Shown in pieces: positions 25,196 through 33,723 of a DNA stretch of 51,519 nt. Both the position numbers and the translations under genes were made by a program. The DNA lies in assembly GCA_002373205.1 (NCBI GenBank), contig DFJV01000121.1, positions 1 through 51,519 of the forward strand, given 5' to 3'. This DNA comes from Treponema sp. UBA3662 (GTDB lineage Bacteria > Spirochaetota > Spirochaetia > Treponematales > Treponemataceae). Numbering within the stretch: the first letter of the stretch is position 1; every line of letters starts with the position of its first letter. Under the pieces are notes generated by a model. That model was not told the DNA's origin, searched no databases, and worked only from the letters and a program-made list of their open reading frames with translations.

Positions 25196-26044
25196 TTATG
25201 GGAGGAAAGTTTTTAGGCCTCCGCGTACAATCCTTCCTTCCAGTTTGTTGCCTTCGTAGATTTCGCCGTCAATCTGAATATATGGGAAAGATTCGTTTAT
25301 GATTGTGGCCGTCTCGCAGGGAACGTGGGTGCAGTAGTATTTTCCGATATGCTTGCCGCGGACGAATGATGGCATTACAAAGAGGGCAGGAACTTTTGGT
25401 TTTTCCAGAATCATAAGGTCCAAAAGGCCGTCGTCTATTTTTGCCGGTGGACAAACCTTCATGCCGCCGCCGTACTGGGTTCCGTTGCAAAGGATGGCTG
25501 TAACACATTCGTATTCAGTCTTTTTTCCGCAGGCTTCGACACGCACTTTGTAGGGCTTAAAATTCATGAGCGTTTTGGAAAGTGAGCCTACGTAGGTGTA
25601 GTTTTTCTGGTCTGTAAGGCGGAGTACTTCTACGTCCAGGCCTGTACCGCATGCGTTAAGGCACCTGCGCTTTCCAACCTGAATGTAGTCCAAGTTGCTT
25701 TCCTTGGCACGTACAATAGCATCGATTGCCTCTTTGGGGTCAAAGCTGAATCCGGCTCCACGGGCAAAGTCGTTTCCCCTTCCCGCAGGAACAAAGCCCA
25801 GCCTTGCCTTGGAAAAATCCATGCCGTTCAAGACTTCGTGGAAGGTTCCGTCGCCTCCAATGGCAACGACAACGCTTGCGCCCTTTTCGCAAAGACGCTG
25901 TGTTATGCGCTTTCCGGCCCCGCGTCCGTCAATTATGTCTATTTGGAATTCCAGTCCCTTTTCGTTCAAATAAGAGCGGACTTCTTCCAGGCATTTTTTT
26001 CCGGCCCCTTTTCCGCTGAGGACGTTTACAACTATATTGTACAT
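25196..26044 (-). CDS. diacylglycerol/sphingosine kinase-family lipid kinase (DgkB/YegS-like)
   Basis: The protein of 282 residues has the DAGK catalytic domain: VVVAIGGDGTFHEVLNGMDF (about 58-77) carries the GGDGT nucleotide loop, and ARLGFVPAGRGNDFARG supplies the second glycine-rich motif. Enzymes of this family phosphorylate diacylglycerol or related lipids at the membrane. The C-terminal beta domain (KVCPPAKIDDGLLDLMIL) is intact. YegS-type versus DgkB-type specificity cannot be decided. It is a single-gene unit with a very clear promoter whose TATAAT ends six bases before the ATG, and with no Shine-Dalgarno sequence. Confidence 0.92.
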   Translation of the reverse strand: MYNIVVNVLSGKGAGKKCLEEVRSYLNEKGLEFQIDIIDGRGAGKRITQRLCEKGASVVVAIGGDGTFHEVLNGMDFSKARLGFVPAGRGNDFARGAGFSFDPKEAIDAIVRAKESNLDYIQVGKRRCLNACGTGLDVEVLRLTDQKNYTYVGSLSKTLMNFKPYKVRVEACGKKTEYECVTAILCNGTQYGGGMKVCPPAKIDDGLLDLMILEKPKVPALFVMPSFVRGKHIGKYYCTHVPCETATIINESFPYIQIDGEIYEGNKLEGRIVRGGLKTFLP

Positions 26045-26050
26045 GCGAGA

Positions 26051-26079
26051 ATTATAGCATGTTTTTTGGCGGTTAGCAA
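26051..26079 (-). promoter_or_regulatory. promoter of the lipid kinase gene
   Basis: TTGCTA (26074-26079), a 17-base spacer and a perfect TATAAT (26051-26056). The ATG at 26044 follows after six bases, so transcription should start on the start codon. Confidence 0.8.
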
Positions 26080-26138
26080 TGAGAAATGAATAGCAATAAG
26101 TTTATGTGAACAATCGGATATATGCCATATATATACAT

Positions 26139-26284
26139 GGAAATCAGTTTAGTGCTCCACTACCAGAAAAATCTGGCTGAAAATCCATGATGCGAGGTAA
26201 TAGGAATCTGACTCCCTTCGGTCGCACCTCGCAAATGGATTTTCATCCATATTTTTCTTCCCGTTGCGCACTAAACTGATTTCC
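26139..26284. repeat. 146-bp palindromic element, family 2, complete copy
   Basis: Perfect 17-bp terminal inverted repeats GGAAATCAGTTTAGTGC (26139-26155) and GCACTAAACTGATTTCC (26268-26284) enclose inner paired arms AATCCAT (26182-26188)/ATGGATT (26235-26241) and GCGAGG (26192-26197)/CCTCGC (26227-26232). There is no reading frame. A second copy starts at 51417. It could act as a miniature mobile element or as a transcribed hairpin. Confidence 0.85.
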
Positions 26285-26359
26285 AAAACCCTTTGCATAA
26301 GCGTATATCGTCCGAACTTATTTCTTTCGTATTATAAGTATCATAATGCGGTAGAAAAC

Positions 26360-26389
26360 TTGACAAAAAACCGTAAAGAATGTTAAAAT
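26360..26389 (+). promoter_or_regulatory. promoter of the HTH-PtsN gene
   Basis: TTGACA (26360-26365), an 18-base spacer and TAAAAT (26384-26389). The leader is about 30 bases if ATG 26425 is used. Confidence 0.65.
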
Positions 26390-26424
26390 ACCGCAAGATT
26401 ATCTAAAAAAATATGGGGTTCGGC

Positions 26425-27069
26425 ATGGAAGATTCAATCCTTACAATAGAAGAAGTTGCAAAGTACCTGCGCGTAAGTGAACGCACTGTATATGACTGGG
26501 CGCAGAGGGGCGAAATTCCCAGCGGAAAGATTGGAACCGTCTGGAGATTCAAGAAAGCCGAGATAGAAAAATGGGTTAACGAACGCCTGTCTTCTTCCAA
26601 GGCGGCCCCGGCAGACATAAAGATTCTTGTAAAGGACATCCTTTCTCCAGAACGCATCATCTTTATGAACCACCAGACCAAGCACGACGCACTTCTTGAG
26701 CTTTCGCAGAACCTTGCAACTGCACCTCAGATTAAGGACGCAAAGGAACTAGAGGAAGCTGTCTTTAAGCGAGAGGAACTTATGTCCACAGCGATTGGCA
26801 TGGGACTCGCAATTCCCCACGTAAGGCTTTCCAGCGTAACAGACCTTGTAATGTCTGTTGGAATCTCTAAGACCGACATTATTGACTACCAGAGCATAGA
26901 CGACATACCTGTCCGCCTGCTCTTTATGATTGCGGCTTCATTCAACCAGCACAACTATTACCTTCAGACCCTGTCTTTCTTTAGCGCAAAACTTAAGAAG
27001 CAGGATTTGCGCGATGCCCTGCTGAACGCGTCTTCTTCCATGGAAGCATACGAACTTTTGACAAAATAG
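26425..27069 (+). CDS. excisionase-type helix-turn-helix fused to PTS EIIA-Ntr (PtsN-like)
   Basis: Residues 1-52 form an excisionase/MerR-like DNA-binding domain (LTIEEVAKYLRVSERTVYDW, then GEIPSGKIGTVWRFKKAEIE). Residues 65-214 form a PTS EIIA-2 domain with the phosphorylatable His in GMGLAIPHVRL. This fusion is characteristic of treponemes and suggests a transcription regulator controlled by phosphotransfer, since these organisms usually lack complete sugar PTS transport. No PTS partner gene is adjacent. I prefer ATG 26425, which starts directly at the domain and has GGGG upstream; ATG 26413 adds four residues. A rho-independent terminator follows 19 bases after the stop, so it is a single-gene unit. 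Confidence 0.9.
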   Translation: MEDSILTIEEVAKYLRVSERTVYDWAQRGEIPSGKIGTVWRFKKAEIEKWVNERLSSSKAAPADIKILVKDILSPERIIFMNHQTKHDALLELSQNLATAPQIKDAKELEEAVFKREELMSTAIGMGLAIPHVRLSSVTDLVMSVGISKTDIIDYQSIDDIPVRLLFMIAASFNQHNYYLQTLSFFSAKLKKQDLRDALLNASSSMEAYELLTK

Positions 27070-27087
27070 CCTTTGGCAAAACATTCA

Positions 27088-27117
27088 GTCCTGGTTCTTT
27101 AGCCGGGACTTTTTTTT
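27088..27117 (+). terminator. rho-independent terminator after the HTH-PtsN gene
   Basis: GTCCTGG (27088-27094) pairs with CCGGGAC (27103-27109) in a 7-bp stem with one G-T pair, followed by eight T residues. Confidence 0.9.
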
Positions 27118-27167
27118 ATGCAGATGCCCGTACAGGGGTATTATTAATGTTACTAGGGGGAACTTGT

Positions 27168-27752
27168 ATGATTTTTGGAAAAGACACAGGAAATTGGAAG
27201 AAATATGAAGCGCTAAAAAAGGATGAATATTCCGTGAATGAAAAGTATTGGAAAAAATATAAGGGCATCTCTAAAGAACTTGCACAAGAAATTCCTGCAG
27301 AAAAATTATATGAAATAGTCGATAACTATGTTTGCTGGATTGTAGGAAATTCCTATGATGCAGAAATGGATGCAAAGCTGCAAAAATTGCCAGCTGCAAT
27401 AAAATATGCATATTTAGTTTATACATACGAATGCGAAATCAACAACGGCGGATTTGACCAGTTTTACTTTAATTCCATCGGATATGAAGTTTTTGAAATT
27501 CAGAAAGGATTGGAATTTTTTGGCCTAAAGAAAAATAAAATCCTACTCGACAAATCACTTGAATTATTAAAGCAAAAAATTGATGTTTCAAAGTATCATG
27601 AATTAGCTTCAAAACGAGAGTTGCCAACAGAAGATTTTGAAAATGAATTCCATGAACTTGACAGCCAGTTTTATGATTACCCGGAAAAAATTGAAGATAT
27701 TATAAATGAATATCTGGATAAGCACAGGGAAGATTTGGTTACAGCAGAATAG
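27168..27752 (+). CDS. DMP19/DUF4375 family protein
   Basis: This 194-residue protein contains the family signature YTYECEINNGGFDQFYFNSI (about residues 86-105) within an all-helical fold. DMP19 from Neisseria is a DNA-mimic; many relatives are orphan immunity-like proteins of unknown partner. AGGGGG seven bases upstream fixes the ATG at 27168. The C-terminus is very acidic (HELDSQFYDYPEKIEDIINE), in line with DNA mimicry. It opens an AT-rich accessory cluster of unrelated small genes on the same strand, and the DUF4261 gene follows after 70 bases. Confidence 0.85.
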   Translation: MIFGKDTGNWKKYEALKKDEYSVNEKYWKKYKGISKELAQEIPAEKLYEIVDNYVCWIVGNSYDAEMDAKLQKLPAAIKYAYLVYTYECEINNGGFDQFYFNSIGYEVFEIQKGLEFFGLKKNKILLDKSLELLKQKIDVSKYHELASKRELPTEDFENEFHELDSQFYDYPEKIEDIINEYLDKHREDLVTAE

Positions 27753-27822
27753 GCAAGAAATATTTTTTGCTGTAGAGCTTTGTTGCCAACAGACAAGGGA
27801 GCATTTAAACAAGGAACTTACC

Positions 27823-28677
27823 ATGGGATTATTTAGTAAAAAAAAGAAAGAAGTATTCGGTTCTTTTATAATTCATCTTTTAATGAAAGAAAAATGCGAA
27901 ATGCCAGAAAAACAATTGATGAATGATGTTATGGCCAAACACTTAGGCAGAATAGATTGTTTTTCTTACAGCGATGAAAGTGCCGGCTTTGCAGTAAGAA
28001 AGGAGATGCTGGATTTTAACAAGAAGAAAATGAAACTTCCTCCAAACCTTATGATAATGAATGGGATAAAAATTAAAGAAGCTATTTTAGATGACTTTGA
28101 TATTGCACAGACCTGGGACTGCCCCGATGCAGCAGAAATAATCAAGGATTGTAAGTACCAAGTAATCGCAAATGATTTTTTAGGCATACAACTTGAATAT
28201 AAAACCCGTGCAGAAATGCTTGTAGATTTTATTGAAGCATTAGTAGAATTATTTCCAAGCTGCAAGGCTTTAGTTTTTGAAAATTCAAAGAAAATGATAA
28301 GCCGGCAAAGTGTTCTAGATTGCAAACTTCCAAAAGAGATGCGCTTCATTCATTATGCAGTAAACGTCCGTTTTTTTAATATTCAAAATACTCAAGACAT
28401 GGTAATAGATACAGTAGGAATGACCACATTGCTTTTGCCAGATTTACAATACCACTTTCACAATGTAGATCCAAACTATGTTGTTTATCATGCAAAAAAT
28501 GTCTTGTCATATATTTATGAAAATGATAACCCTATAAAACCAGGTGATCATATTGACGGATTACAAAATGGCGAAATGAATGAAGATATTCAATGGTTTG
28601 TTCAATATGAAAAATCGCTTATCCAACCAGCACGCGAAGTAATAAACATAAACATGGGAGAGTTTGCAGCATTTTAA
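27823..28677 (+). CDS. DUF4261 domain protein
   Basis: This 284-residue soluble protein fits DUF4261: a variable N-terminal half, then MVIDTVGMTTLLLPDLQYHF, HIDGLQNGEMNEDIQWFVQY and EKSLIQPAREVINI as the conserved C-terminal core. The family is of unknown function; members recur among orphan immunity genes and stand-alone in many Gram-positive genomes. ATG 27823 has AAGGAA upstream and is preferred over earlier in-frame starts that would run into the preceding gene. The AT-rich composition matches its neighbours and differs from the housekeeping genes on either side. Confidence 0.8.
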   Translation: MGLFSKKKKEVFGSFIIHLLMKEKCEMPEKQLMNDVMAKHLGRIDCFSYSDESAGFAVRKEMLDFNKKKMKLPPNLMIMNGIKIKEAILDDFDIAQTWDCPDAAEIIKDCKYQVIANDFLGIQLEYKTRAEMLVDFIEALVELFPSCKALVFENSKKMISRQSVLDCKLPKEMRFIHYAVNVRFFNIQNTQDMVIDTVGMTTLLLPDLQYHFHNVDPNYVVYHAKNVLSYIYENDNPIKPGDHIDGLQNGEMNEDIQWFVQYEKSLIQPAREVININMGEFAAF

Positions 28678-28758
28678 CTTTTGCCATGTGAATGCCCGCA
28701 AAGGGACACTTTTGGATAAAAAATGAATTGAACTTTAGGGCAAGGACGGACAAAAAAA

Positions 28759-29265
28759 ATGAAAGAAGATGAAATAGTTAAATTTCTAAAAGAAAATATT
28801 TCTCCATTAACCGATGATTTTTTTGGAACAAGCTACAGAGCTTCTGTTTACTTAAAAGACGGAACTTTCCTATCTTGTGTTTTATTTTCATCACAAGAGG
28901 AAAAACTAACTTCTGACAAGACCTTGGACTATAAGGATATTGAAAGAATTGAAGAATGTAAAAATGCCTTTTCACTTGAAATATTAAAGCAAATAAAGGG
29001 CGAAACTTTGATGAGCTGGACAGGTTTTGTTTTAAAAATGAAAGACGGAAAATGTTTTAATTTTGGAACTACATTTTCATTTTATTTTTTTGATTTTCCA
29101 GAAGGATATTCTTCATCTGATATTGCGGAAGTTATAAATCATAGCTACATAGATAAAAACAATGAAATTCAGGAGTATAGGAAACATAGCCTAAGAGAAC
29201 TTTATGATATTAAAATTTATCATCAAATTAATGATTATTATATATGTCATTTAGATAAGTTATAA
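28759..29265 (+). CDS. hypothetical protein in the accessory cluster
   Basis: I do not recognise this 168-residue protein. It is very AT-rich, with no signal peptide or membrane helix. The middle is a beta-rich pattern (ASVYLKDGTFLSCVLFSSQE; later FVLKMKDGKCFNFGTTFSFY), two similar strands of the form xxLKDGxxxxC/F that suggest a duplicated beta module. The C-terminus has a helix ending HSLRELYDIKIYHQINDYYI. The ribosome-binding site is weak (GGACGGAC). The next gene starts 60 bases later. An immunity-type role is only a guess from the cluster. Confidence 0.65.
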   Translation: MKEDEIVKFLKENISPLTDDFFGTSYRASVYLKDGTFLSCVLFSSQEEKLTSDKTLDYKDIERIEECKNAFSLEILKQIKGETLMSWTGFVLKMKDGKCFNFGTTFSFYFFDFPEGYSSSDIAEVINHSYIDKNNEIQEYRKHSLRELYDIKIYHQINDYYICHLDKL

Positions 29266-29325
29266 TAAATCACATACCAAAGTTTTAAAGCCAAGAAAGC
29301 GCTTGTGTCTTAACAAGAGAATGCC

Positions 29326-30048
29326 ATGGAATATATTGCTGAACCGACGGAAAAAAAACCGAAGAAAAGATTTATTAACGCTCCTTTTTTTCTGTCTGTT
29401 TTACCAATAGCGGTTTACTGGTTTGGCTACAATCCGTTTCAGAAAAAAGTCGTGTTTGCCGCATCGGACGCTCTTGCCGTTCGTCCTTCCTGGCTCAAAT
29501 ATCTTGGATTTATTTTTTTGATTTTTGTCATGCTTGTGATTTTTGATGCGCGCGGGGAATTGTCTGTTTCAAATTCATGGGATAGGAAAACATGGAAAGA
29601 AAAGAGAAAGCCGCTTTTTATTGCGGGTCTGATTTTATTTTTATCCTGTTTTATCACGCCGTTTTTTTGCCGCTCGGAACTGTATGACGGAACCGTGAAA
29701 AGCAGGTTCGTCATAGAACAATTTTCAAAAGATTATAATCTCTCCCAAGCCGAAAGCATGCAGGTTGGATTCACACTGATAACGCGTCGTAGCGGAGGGA
29801 AAAGTTCGACCAGCGCCCCTTTGATTCATGAATACAAAGCGTATGTTTCTTATAAATTCGGAAACAAGAAATTCAGGTTCTACAATATCGATTTTGAGGA
29901 CGAGCGGGTGATGATATCCGTGATAGAAAAATACAAGGACGCGCTTCCCCTTGAATTAAAAAGAAAGCATCTTGATGGCTTTGTCACTTACAACGGCGCG
30001 GATGAATCCCTGCGACTTTATATTAAGGAACTGTTTGGAGAGGAATAA
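29326..30048 (+). CDS. hypothetical membrane protein in the accessory cluster
   Basis: This 240-residue protein has three predicted membrane helices: FINAPFFLSVLPIAVYWFGY (about 16-35), YLGFIFLIFVMLVIFDARGE (about 60-80) and PLFIAGLILFLSCFITPFFC (about 96-115). A basic N-terminal leader precedes them. The C-terminal 125 residues are hydrophilic with a mixed alpha/beta pattern (KAYVSYKFGNKKFRFYNIDF). No family is recognised. Its composition is less AT-rich than the genes on either side, so it may have a different origin. The start codon has only a weak ribosome-binding site (AAGAGAATGCC). Confidence 0.65.
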   Translation: MEYIAEPTEKKPKKRFINAPFFLSVLPIAVYWFGYNPFQKKVVFAASDALAVRPSWLKYLGFIFLIFVMLVIFDARGELSVSNSWDRKTWKEKRKPLFIAGLILFLSCFITPFFCRSELYDGTVKSRFVIEQFSKDYNLSQAESMQVGFTLITRRSGGKSSTSAPLIHEYKAYVSYKFGNKKFRFYNIDFEDERVMISVIEKYKDALPLELKRKHLDGFVTYNGADESLRLYIKELFGEE

Positions 30049-30092
30049 CATATAGTTTTTTTTTTCTGTAAGCTTTTCTGATTGGAGAAATT

Positions 30093-30269
30093 ATGAAAAT
30101 TGAACATATTGCCTTTAGTGTTGGAAGCAAAGAAAAAGTTGATGCCCTTACAGAAAGATTAAAAAATGACGGGTTTAAAGTAATTAGCGGACCAAGAACA
30201 ACTGGCGATGATTATTACGAAAGTTGTATACTTGGAATAGAAAACAATCAAATAGAAATTACTGTTTGA
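30093..30269 (+). pseudogene. half-gene remnant of a VOC/glyoxalase-fold protein
   Basis: The 58-codon frame from ATG 30093 (GGAGAAATT upstream) reads MKIEHIAFSVGSKEKVDALT, with ISGPRTTGDDYYESCILG and a QIEITV end. This is the C-terminal half of a VOC-family protein, whose two halves both start with a HIA strand. The N-terminal half is missing, as if recombination joined the first HIA block to the second. A single half could form only part of the fold, so loss of function is likely unless it dimerises. Confidence 0.7.
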
Positions 30270-30277
30270 CAAAATAC

Positions 30278-30370
30278 CGTATAGAAATTAGAGTAAAACA
30301 TTGCAGCCCTAACCGCCTTATAGTTGTAAGGGATGGCGGCAAAGAATTTGATTTGCACTTAGCGCAGTAA
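30278..30370 (+). pseudogene. possible C-terminal gene remnant
   Basis: Directly after the VOC remnant a frame without a start codon reads RIEIRVKHCSPNRLIVVRDG then GKEFDLHLAQ and TAA. It looks like the end of a protein, but no start or family is visible. Confidence 0.3.
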
Positions 30371-30401
30371 AGTTTGGGATTCGGACGAAGAGAGACAAAT
30401 A

Positions 30402-30803
30402 ATGAAAAATTTAATTTTCGATTTAGAAGAAGTGATATTTTCTAAGTTTTATGTAAATAAGGATACACAAGGAAATGAATATGTTTTTATTAAAACATCA
30501 GAAAAAATTGATAATAAAATAATAGCTTTTCAAAAAGATAAAACAGCTTTGGAAGCATTTGAAAATCATATTCACTTATGGGATAAAATAAAGAAAAAAG
30601 ATCAAAATAAATATAAATTATTGGGATTTAAAATTGCACAAAATTTAAAGAAAAAATTAGAAACTGAATTCCCCAATAAAAAATTTATTGTGTTTTTACA
30701 ATTAGATTTTAATGAAAGTTCAATAATTCGATTTCATCAAATTTGGGATGGAGAACCCTTGTATTTTGATGCAAACGAATTTCCAGGTATTTATGAATTT
30801 TAA
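30402..30803 (+). CDS. hypothetical small AT-rich protein
   Basis: This 133-residue soluble protein has very high A+T and lysine content. The first part is beta-rich (LIFDLEEVIFSKFYVNKDTQ), followed by a helical, Lys-rich middle (KIAQNLKKKLETEFPNKKFI) and a second beta stretch ending in EPLYFDANEFPGIYEF. The pattern resembles small immunity proteins found in arrays in Bacteroides, Treponema and others, but I cannot name a family. AGAGAGACAAAT precedes the ATG. It is the last gene of the accessory cluster; family 1 copy G and the galT promoter follow. Confidence 0.6.
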   Translation: MKNLIFDLEEVIFSKFYVNKDTQGNEYVFIKTSEKIDNKIIAFQKDKTALEAFENHIHLWDKIKKKDQNKYKLLGFKIAQNLKKKLETEFPNKKFIVFLQLDFNESSIIRFHQIWDGEPLYFDANEFPGIYEF

Positions 30804-30828
30804 TGTTGGTAATTGAATCCGCCCGATA

Positions 30829-30985
30829 AGCCTACGCCGCCATGGAGCACCTTTAGTACCGCACGCAGGGCGGTATGAGCGGATAGCGAAGTGCGGAACG
30901 GCGGTGGCGCAAAGGCCTATACGGTCGAATTAGCCAAAAGGCAAAATGGTAGAACATACAAAACTTCCGTCCAAAGAGGAAGAAA
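30829..30985 (+). repeat. structured dispersed element family 1, copy G
   Basis: Outer stem CCGCC (30837-30841)/GGCGG (30900-30904) and head hairpin TACCGC (30857-30862)/GCGGTA (30870-30875). The distal end reads GGTCGAATTAGCCAAAAGGC and ends ACTTCCGTCC. It fills the gap before the galT promoter. Confidence 0.75.
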
Positions 30986-31026
30986 ATCATGCCGAAAAAT
31001 ATGCACTATCCGCATAAAATAAGCAA

Positions 31027-31055
31027 TTGACACGCGTAAATTTTCATTTTATTAT
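31027..31055 (+). promoter_or_regulatory. galT promoter, leaderless geometry
   Basis: A perfect TTGACA (31027-31032), a 17-base spacer and TATTAT (31050-31055). The ATG at 31063 follows after seven bases. AAGG lies between but would be at the very 5' end or outside the message. Confidence 0.75.
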
Positions 31056-31062
31056 GTAAGGC

Positions 31063-32577
31063 ATGAACATCTACCAAAATATAAACGCCCTTACGTCATA
31101 CGGTCTTGTTACAGGCCTTATTCATGAAGAAGACATAATTTACACCCAGAACCGCCTGCTTGAGCTTTTTAGGCTTGACGGTTTTGAAAGTACGGAGCAG
31201 GCAAGCGATATTCCTACGGTTAAGGCAGAAGACCTTGAGACCATTTTGAATGAACTCTTGAACCAGGCTGCCGAGAGGGGAATTCTTTCTGAAAACGGTA
31301 TTGTTTACCGTGACCTTTTTGACACAAAGATTATGGGCTGCCTTGTTCCCAGGCCTTCGGAGGTTCAGGCGCAATTTTTGGAGTACTACAAGAAGTCGCC
31401 CAAGGAAGCTACGGACTGGTTCTACAAGTTTAGCCAGGACACGGACTACATTAGGCGCTACAGAATATGCAAGGACATAAAGTGGAAGTCCCGCACGGAA
31501 TACGGCGACCTTGACATTACGATAAATCTTTCCAAGCCGGAAAAGGACCCCAAGGCTATAGCGGCGGCAAGGAATGCTAAGCAGGGCGGCTACCCCGAAT
31601 GCCTTTTGTGCAAGCAGAACGAGGGCTACGCAGGCAGGGTAAACCACCCGGCCAGGCAGAACCACCGCATTATTCCGCTAAAGCTTGCGGGAAAGAGCTG
31701 GGCTTTCCAGTATTCGCCTTATGTTTACTACAACGAGCACTGCATTGTCTTTAACGCTAAGCATACGCCCATGAAGATTAACCGCGAAACATTCATGGAC
31801 CTCTTTGACTTTCTTAAGCTTTTCCCCCACTACACCATAGGAAGCAACGCAGACCTTCCGATTGTGGGAGGTTCAATTCTTACCCACAACCACTTCCAGG
31901 GAGGCTGCTACGAGTTTCCCATGGCAAGGGCACCGATGGAGCAGAAATTCCAGATTAAGGGTTCGGAGGACATTCAGTGCGGCATAATAAAGTGGCCAAT
32001 GAGCGTGATTAGGCTTAGCGGCAGGAGCACGGACAGAATCATAGACCTTGCGGACAGGATTCTAAAGAGCTGGCGCACCTATACGGACGAGGGGGCTTTT
32101 ATTTACGCACAGACTAACGGAGAGGCCCACAATACGATTACGCCCATCGTAAGGATGAGGAACGGCGACTACGAGATGGACCTTGTGCTTAGGAACAACA
32201 TTACAACGGCAGAACATCCGCTTGGAGTTTTCCACCCACACGCAGAGCTCCACCACATTAAGAAGGAAAACATTGGCCTTATTGAGGTTATGGGGCTTGC
32301 AGTTCTTCCTGCCAGGCTTAAGGACGAGCTTAACCTGCTTGCCGGGGCAATTCTTGAGGGCAAGGACTTTTCTAGCGACCCCAAGATTGGCAAGCACTAT
32401 GAATGGGTTCAGGAATTCCTTCCCAAATATGCCAGTGTGGACACGGAAAACATAAGGCAGATTCTAAAGGAAGAGACAGGCCACGTCTTTGCCCGCGTGC
32501 TTGAGGATGCAGGCGTTTACAAAAGGACTCCTGAAGGCAAGTCTTCCTTCTTGAAATTTATCAACACATTCGCATAA
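31063..32577 (+). CDS. galT: UDP-glucose--hexose-1-phosphate uridylyltransferase, class II
   Basis: This 504-residue enzyme moves UMP from UDP-glucose to galactose-1-phosphate in the Leloir pathway. It is the long (class II) form known from Firmicutes and treponemes: ECLLCKQNEGYAGRVNHPAR, GGSILTHNHFQGGCYEFPMA and HAELHHIKKENIGLIEVMGL are recognisable. Length and ends are normal. galK and galE are not adjacent, unlike the usual gal operons, so galactose genes appear scattered. asnA follows on the same strand after 87 bases that contain the hairpin CCAAGC-CACC-GCTTGG. Confidence 0.95.
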   Translation: MNIYQNINALTSYGLVTGLIHEEDIIYTQNRLLELFRLDGFESTEQASDIPTVKAEDLETILNELLNQAAERGILSENGIVYRDLFDTKIMGCLVPRPSEVQAQFLEYYKKSPKEATDWFYKFSQDTDYIRRYRICKDIKWKSRTEYGDLDITINLSKPEKDPKAIAAARNAKQGGYPECLLCKQNEGYAGRVNHPARQNHRIIPLKLAGKSWAFQYSPYVYYNEHCIVFNAKHTPMKINRETFMDLFDFLKLFPHYTIGSNADLPIVGGSILTHNHFQGGCYEFPMARAPMEQKFQIKGSEDIQCGIIKWPMSVIRLSGRSTDRIIDLADRILKSWRTYTDEGAFIYAQTNGEAHNTITPIVRMRNGDYEMDLVLRNNITTAEHPLGVFHPHAELHHIKKENIGLIEVMGLAVLPARLKDELNLLAGAILEGKDFSSDPKIGKHYEWVQEFLPKYASVDTENIRQILKEETGHVFARVLEDAGVYKRTPEGKSSFLKFINTFA

Positions 32578-32664
32578 TGGTAAGCGTGCTTTAAGCGGAA
32601 AACGAAGGATTATTCCCGGCAATTGCAGGCAATCCAAGCCACCGCTTGGCAAGTAGGTATTTAT

Positions 32665-33702
32665 ATGTCTGAACTTTACATTCCAAAAGGGTACGATCCC
32701 CTGCTGAACGAAAAAGAGACCGAACATGCTATTGTTATGGTCAAAGACTTTTTCCAGATGGCTCTTTCCACAGAACTGAACCTTACCCGCGTTACGGCAC
32801 CGCTTTTTGTGCGCTCCGGTACGGGTGTGAATGATGACCTTAACGGCGTAGAGCGCGCTGTAAAATTTAACGTAAAGGACATGGGCGACACCCAGATGGA
32901 AATTGTCCATTCCCTGGCAAAGTGGAAGAGGCTCAAGGTTTCCGAGATGGGCCTTATGCCGGGCTTTGGCATCTACACCGACATGAACGCAATCCGCGCA
33001 GACGAAGAGCTGGACAACCTCCATTCGCTTTATGTTGACCAGTGGGACTGGGAGCAGTGCATTGACGCAAATGACCGCAGCATAAGCTACCTAAAGGACA
33101 CCGTAAAGAAGATTTTCCGCTGCCTTAAGCGTACGGAATTCTACATCTATGACCGCTATGAGCAGATAAAGCCAATTCTTCCCCAGGACATCACCTTCAT
33201 CTATTCTGATGATTTGCAGAGGCAGTTCCCGGACAAGACTCCAAAGGAACGCGAATACGAAGCCTGCAAGAAGTACGGCGCAATCTTTATTATAGGAATT
33301 GGAGGCAAGCTGCCAGACGGAAGCATCCACGACGGACGCGCACCAGACTACGATGACTGGATTACGGAAACTGGTGACGGCCACAGGGGACTCAACGGAG
33401 ACCTTATGGTTTGGAACCCGGTTCTTAACAACGCAATGGAGCTTTCTTCCATGGGAATCCGCGTAAGCCCCCAGTCTCTTAAGGCTCAGCTGGAAGAAAG
33501 GGGTTGCCCTGAACGCTCAAAGCTGGTATTCCATTCAGCCCTTTTGGACGGAAAGCTTTCCCTTACCATGGGCGGCGGAATTGGCCAGAGCCGTCTCTGC
33601 ATGTACTTTCTGCGCAAGGCCCACATTGGAGAAATCCAGGTAAGCTCTTGGCCGCAGGAAATGCGTGACAGCTGCAAAAAGGCAAAGATAAACCTTTTGT
33701 AA
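32665..33702 (+). CDS. asnA: aspartate--ammonia ligase (asparagine synthetase A)
   Basis: This 345-residue enzyme makes asparagine from aspartate, ammonia and ATP through an aminoacyl-adenylate. It is related to class II aminoacyl-tRNA synthetases. Hallmarks: RSGTGVNDDLNGVERAVKFN, VHSLAKWKRL, DMNAIRADEELDNLHSLYVD, QWDWEQCI and the C-terminal GGGIGQSRLCMYFL (class II motif 3-like). Length is normal. The ATG at 32665 begins at the usual MSELYIPKGYDP; an earlier in-frame codon would enter the intergenic hairpin. The ribosome-binding site is poor (GTAGGT). The gene behind it starts 21 bases later and is probably co-transcribed. Confidence 0.96.
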   Translation: MSELYIPKGYDPLLNEKETEHAIVMVKDFFQMALSTELNLTRVTAPLFVRSGTGVNDDLNGVERAVKFNVKDMGDTQMEIVHSLAKWKRLKVSEMGLMPGFGIYTDMNAIRADEELDNLHSLYVDQWDWEQCIDANDRSISYLKDTVKKIFRCLKRTEFYIYDRYEQIKPILPQDITFIYSDDLQRQFPDKTPKEREYEACKKYGAIFIIGIGGKLPDGSIHDGRAPDYDDWITETGDGHRGLNGDLMVWNPVLNNAMELSSMGIRVSPQSLKAQLEERGCPERSKLVFHSALLDGKLSLTMGGGIGQSRLCMYFLRKAHIGEIQVSSWPQEMRDSCKKAKINLL

Positions 33703-33723
33703 ACCTTAGCAAAGGAATTGGCT

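Noticed and set aside
26045..26412. Attachment site of an integrated element, because of inverted repeats near an excisionase-like HTH gene
   Set aside because: The HTH is fused to an EIIA-Ntr domain, no integrase is present, and the inverted repeats belong to a family with another copy at the window end.
27088..27117. The hairpin as part of family 3
   Set aside because: It has a GC-rich short stem and eight T residues, no GACA/G tail, and sits right behind a stop codon, so it is a terminator.
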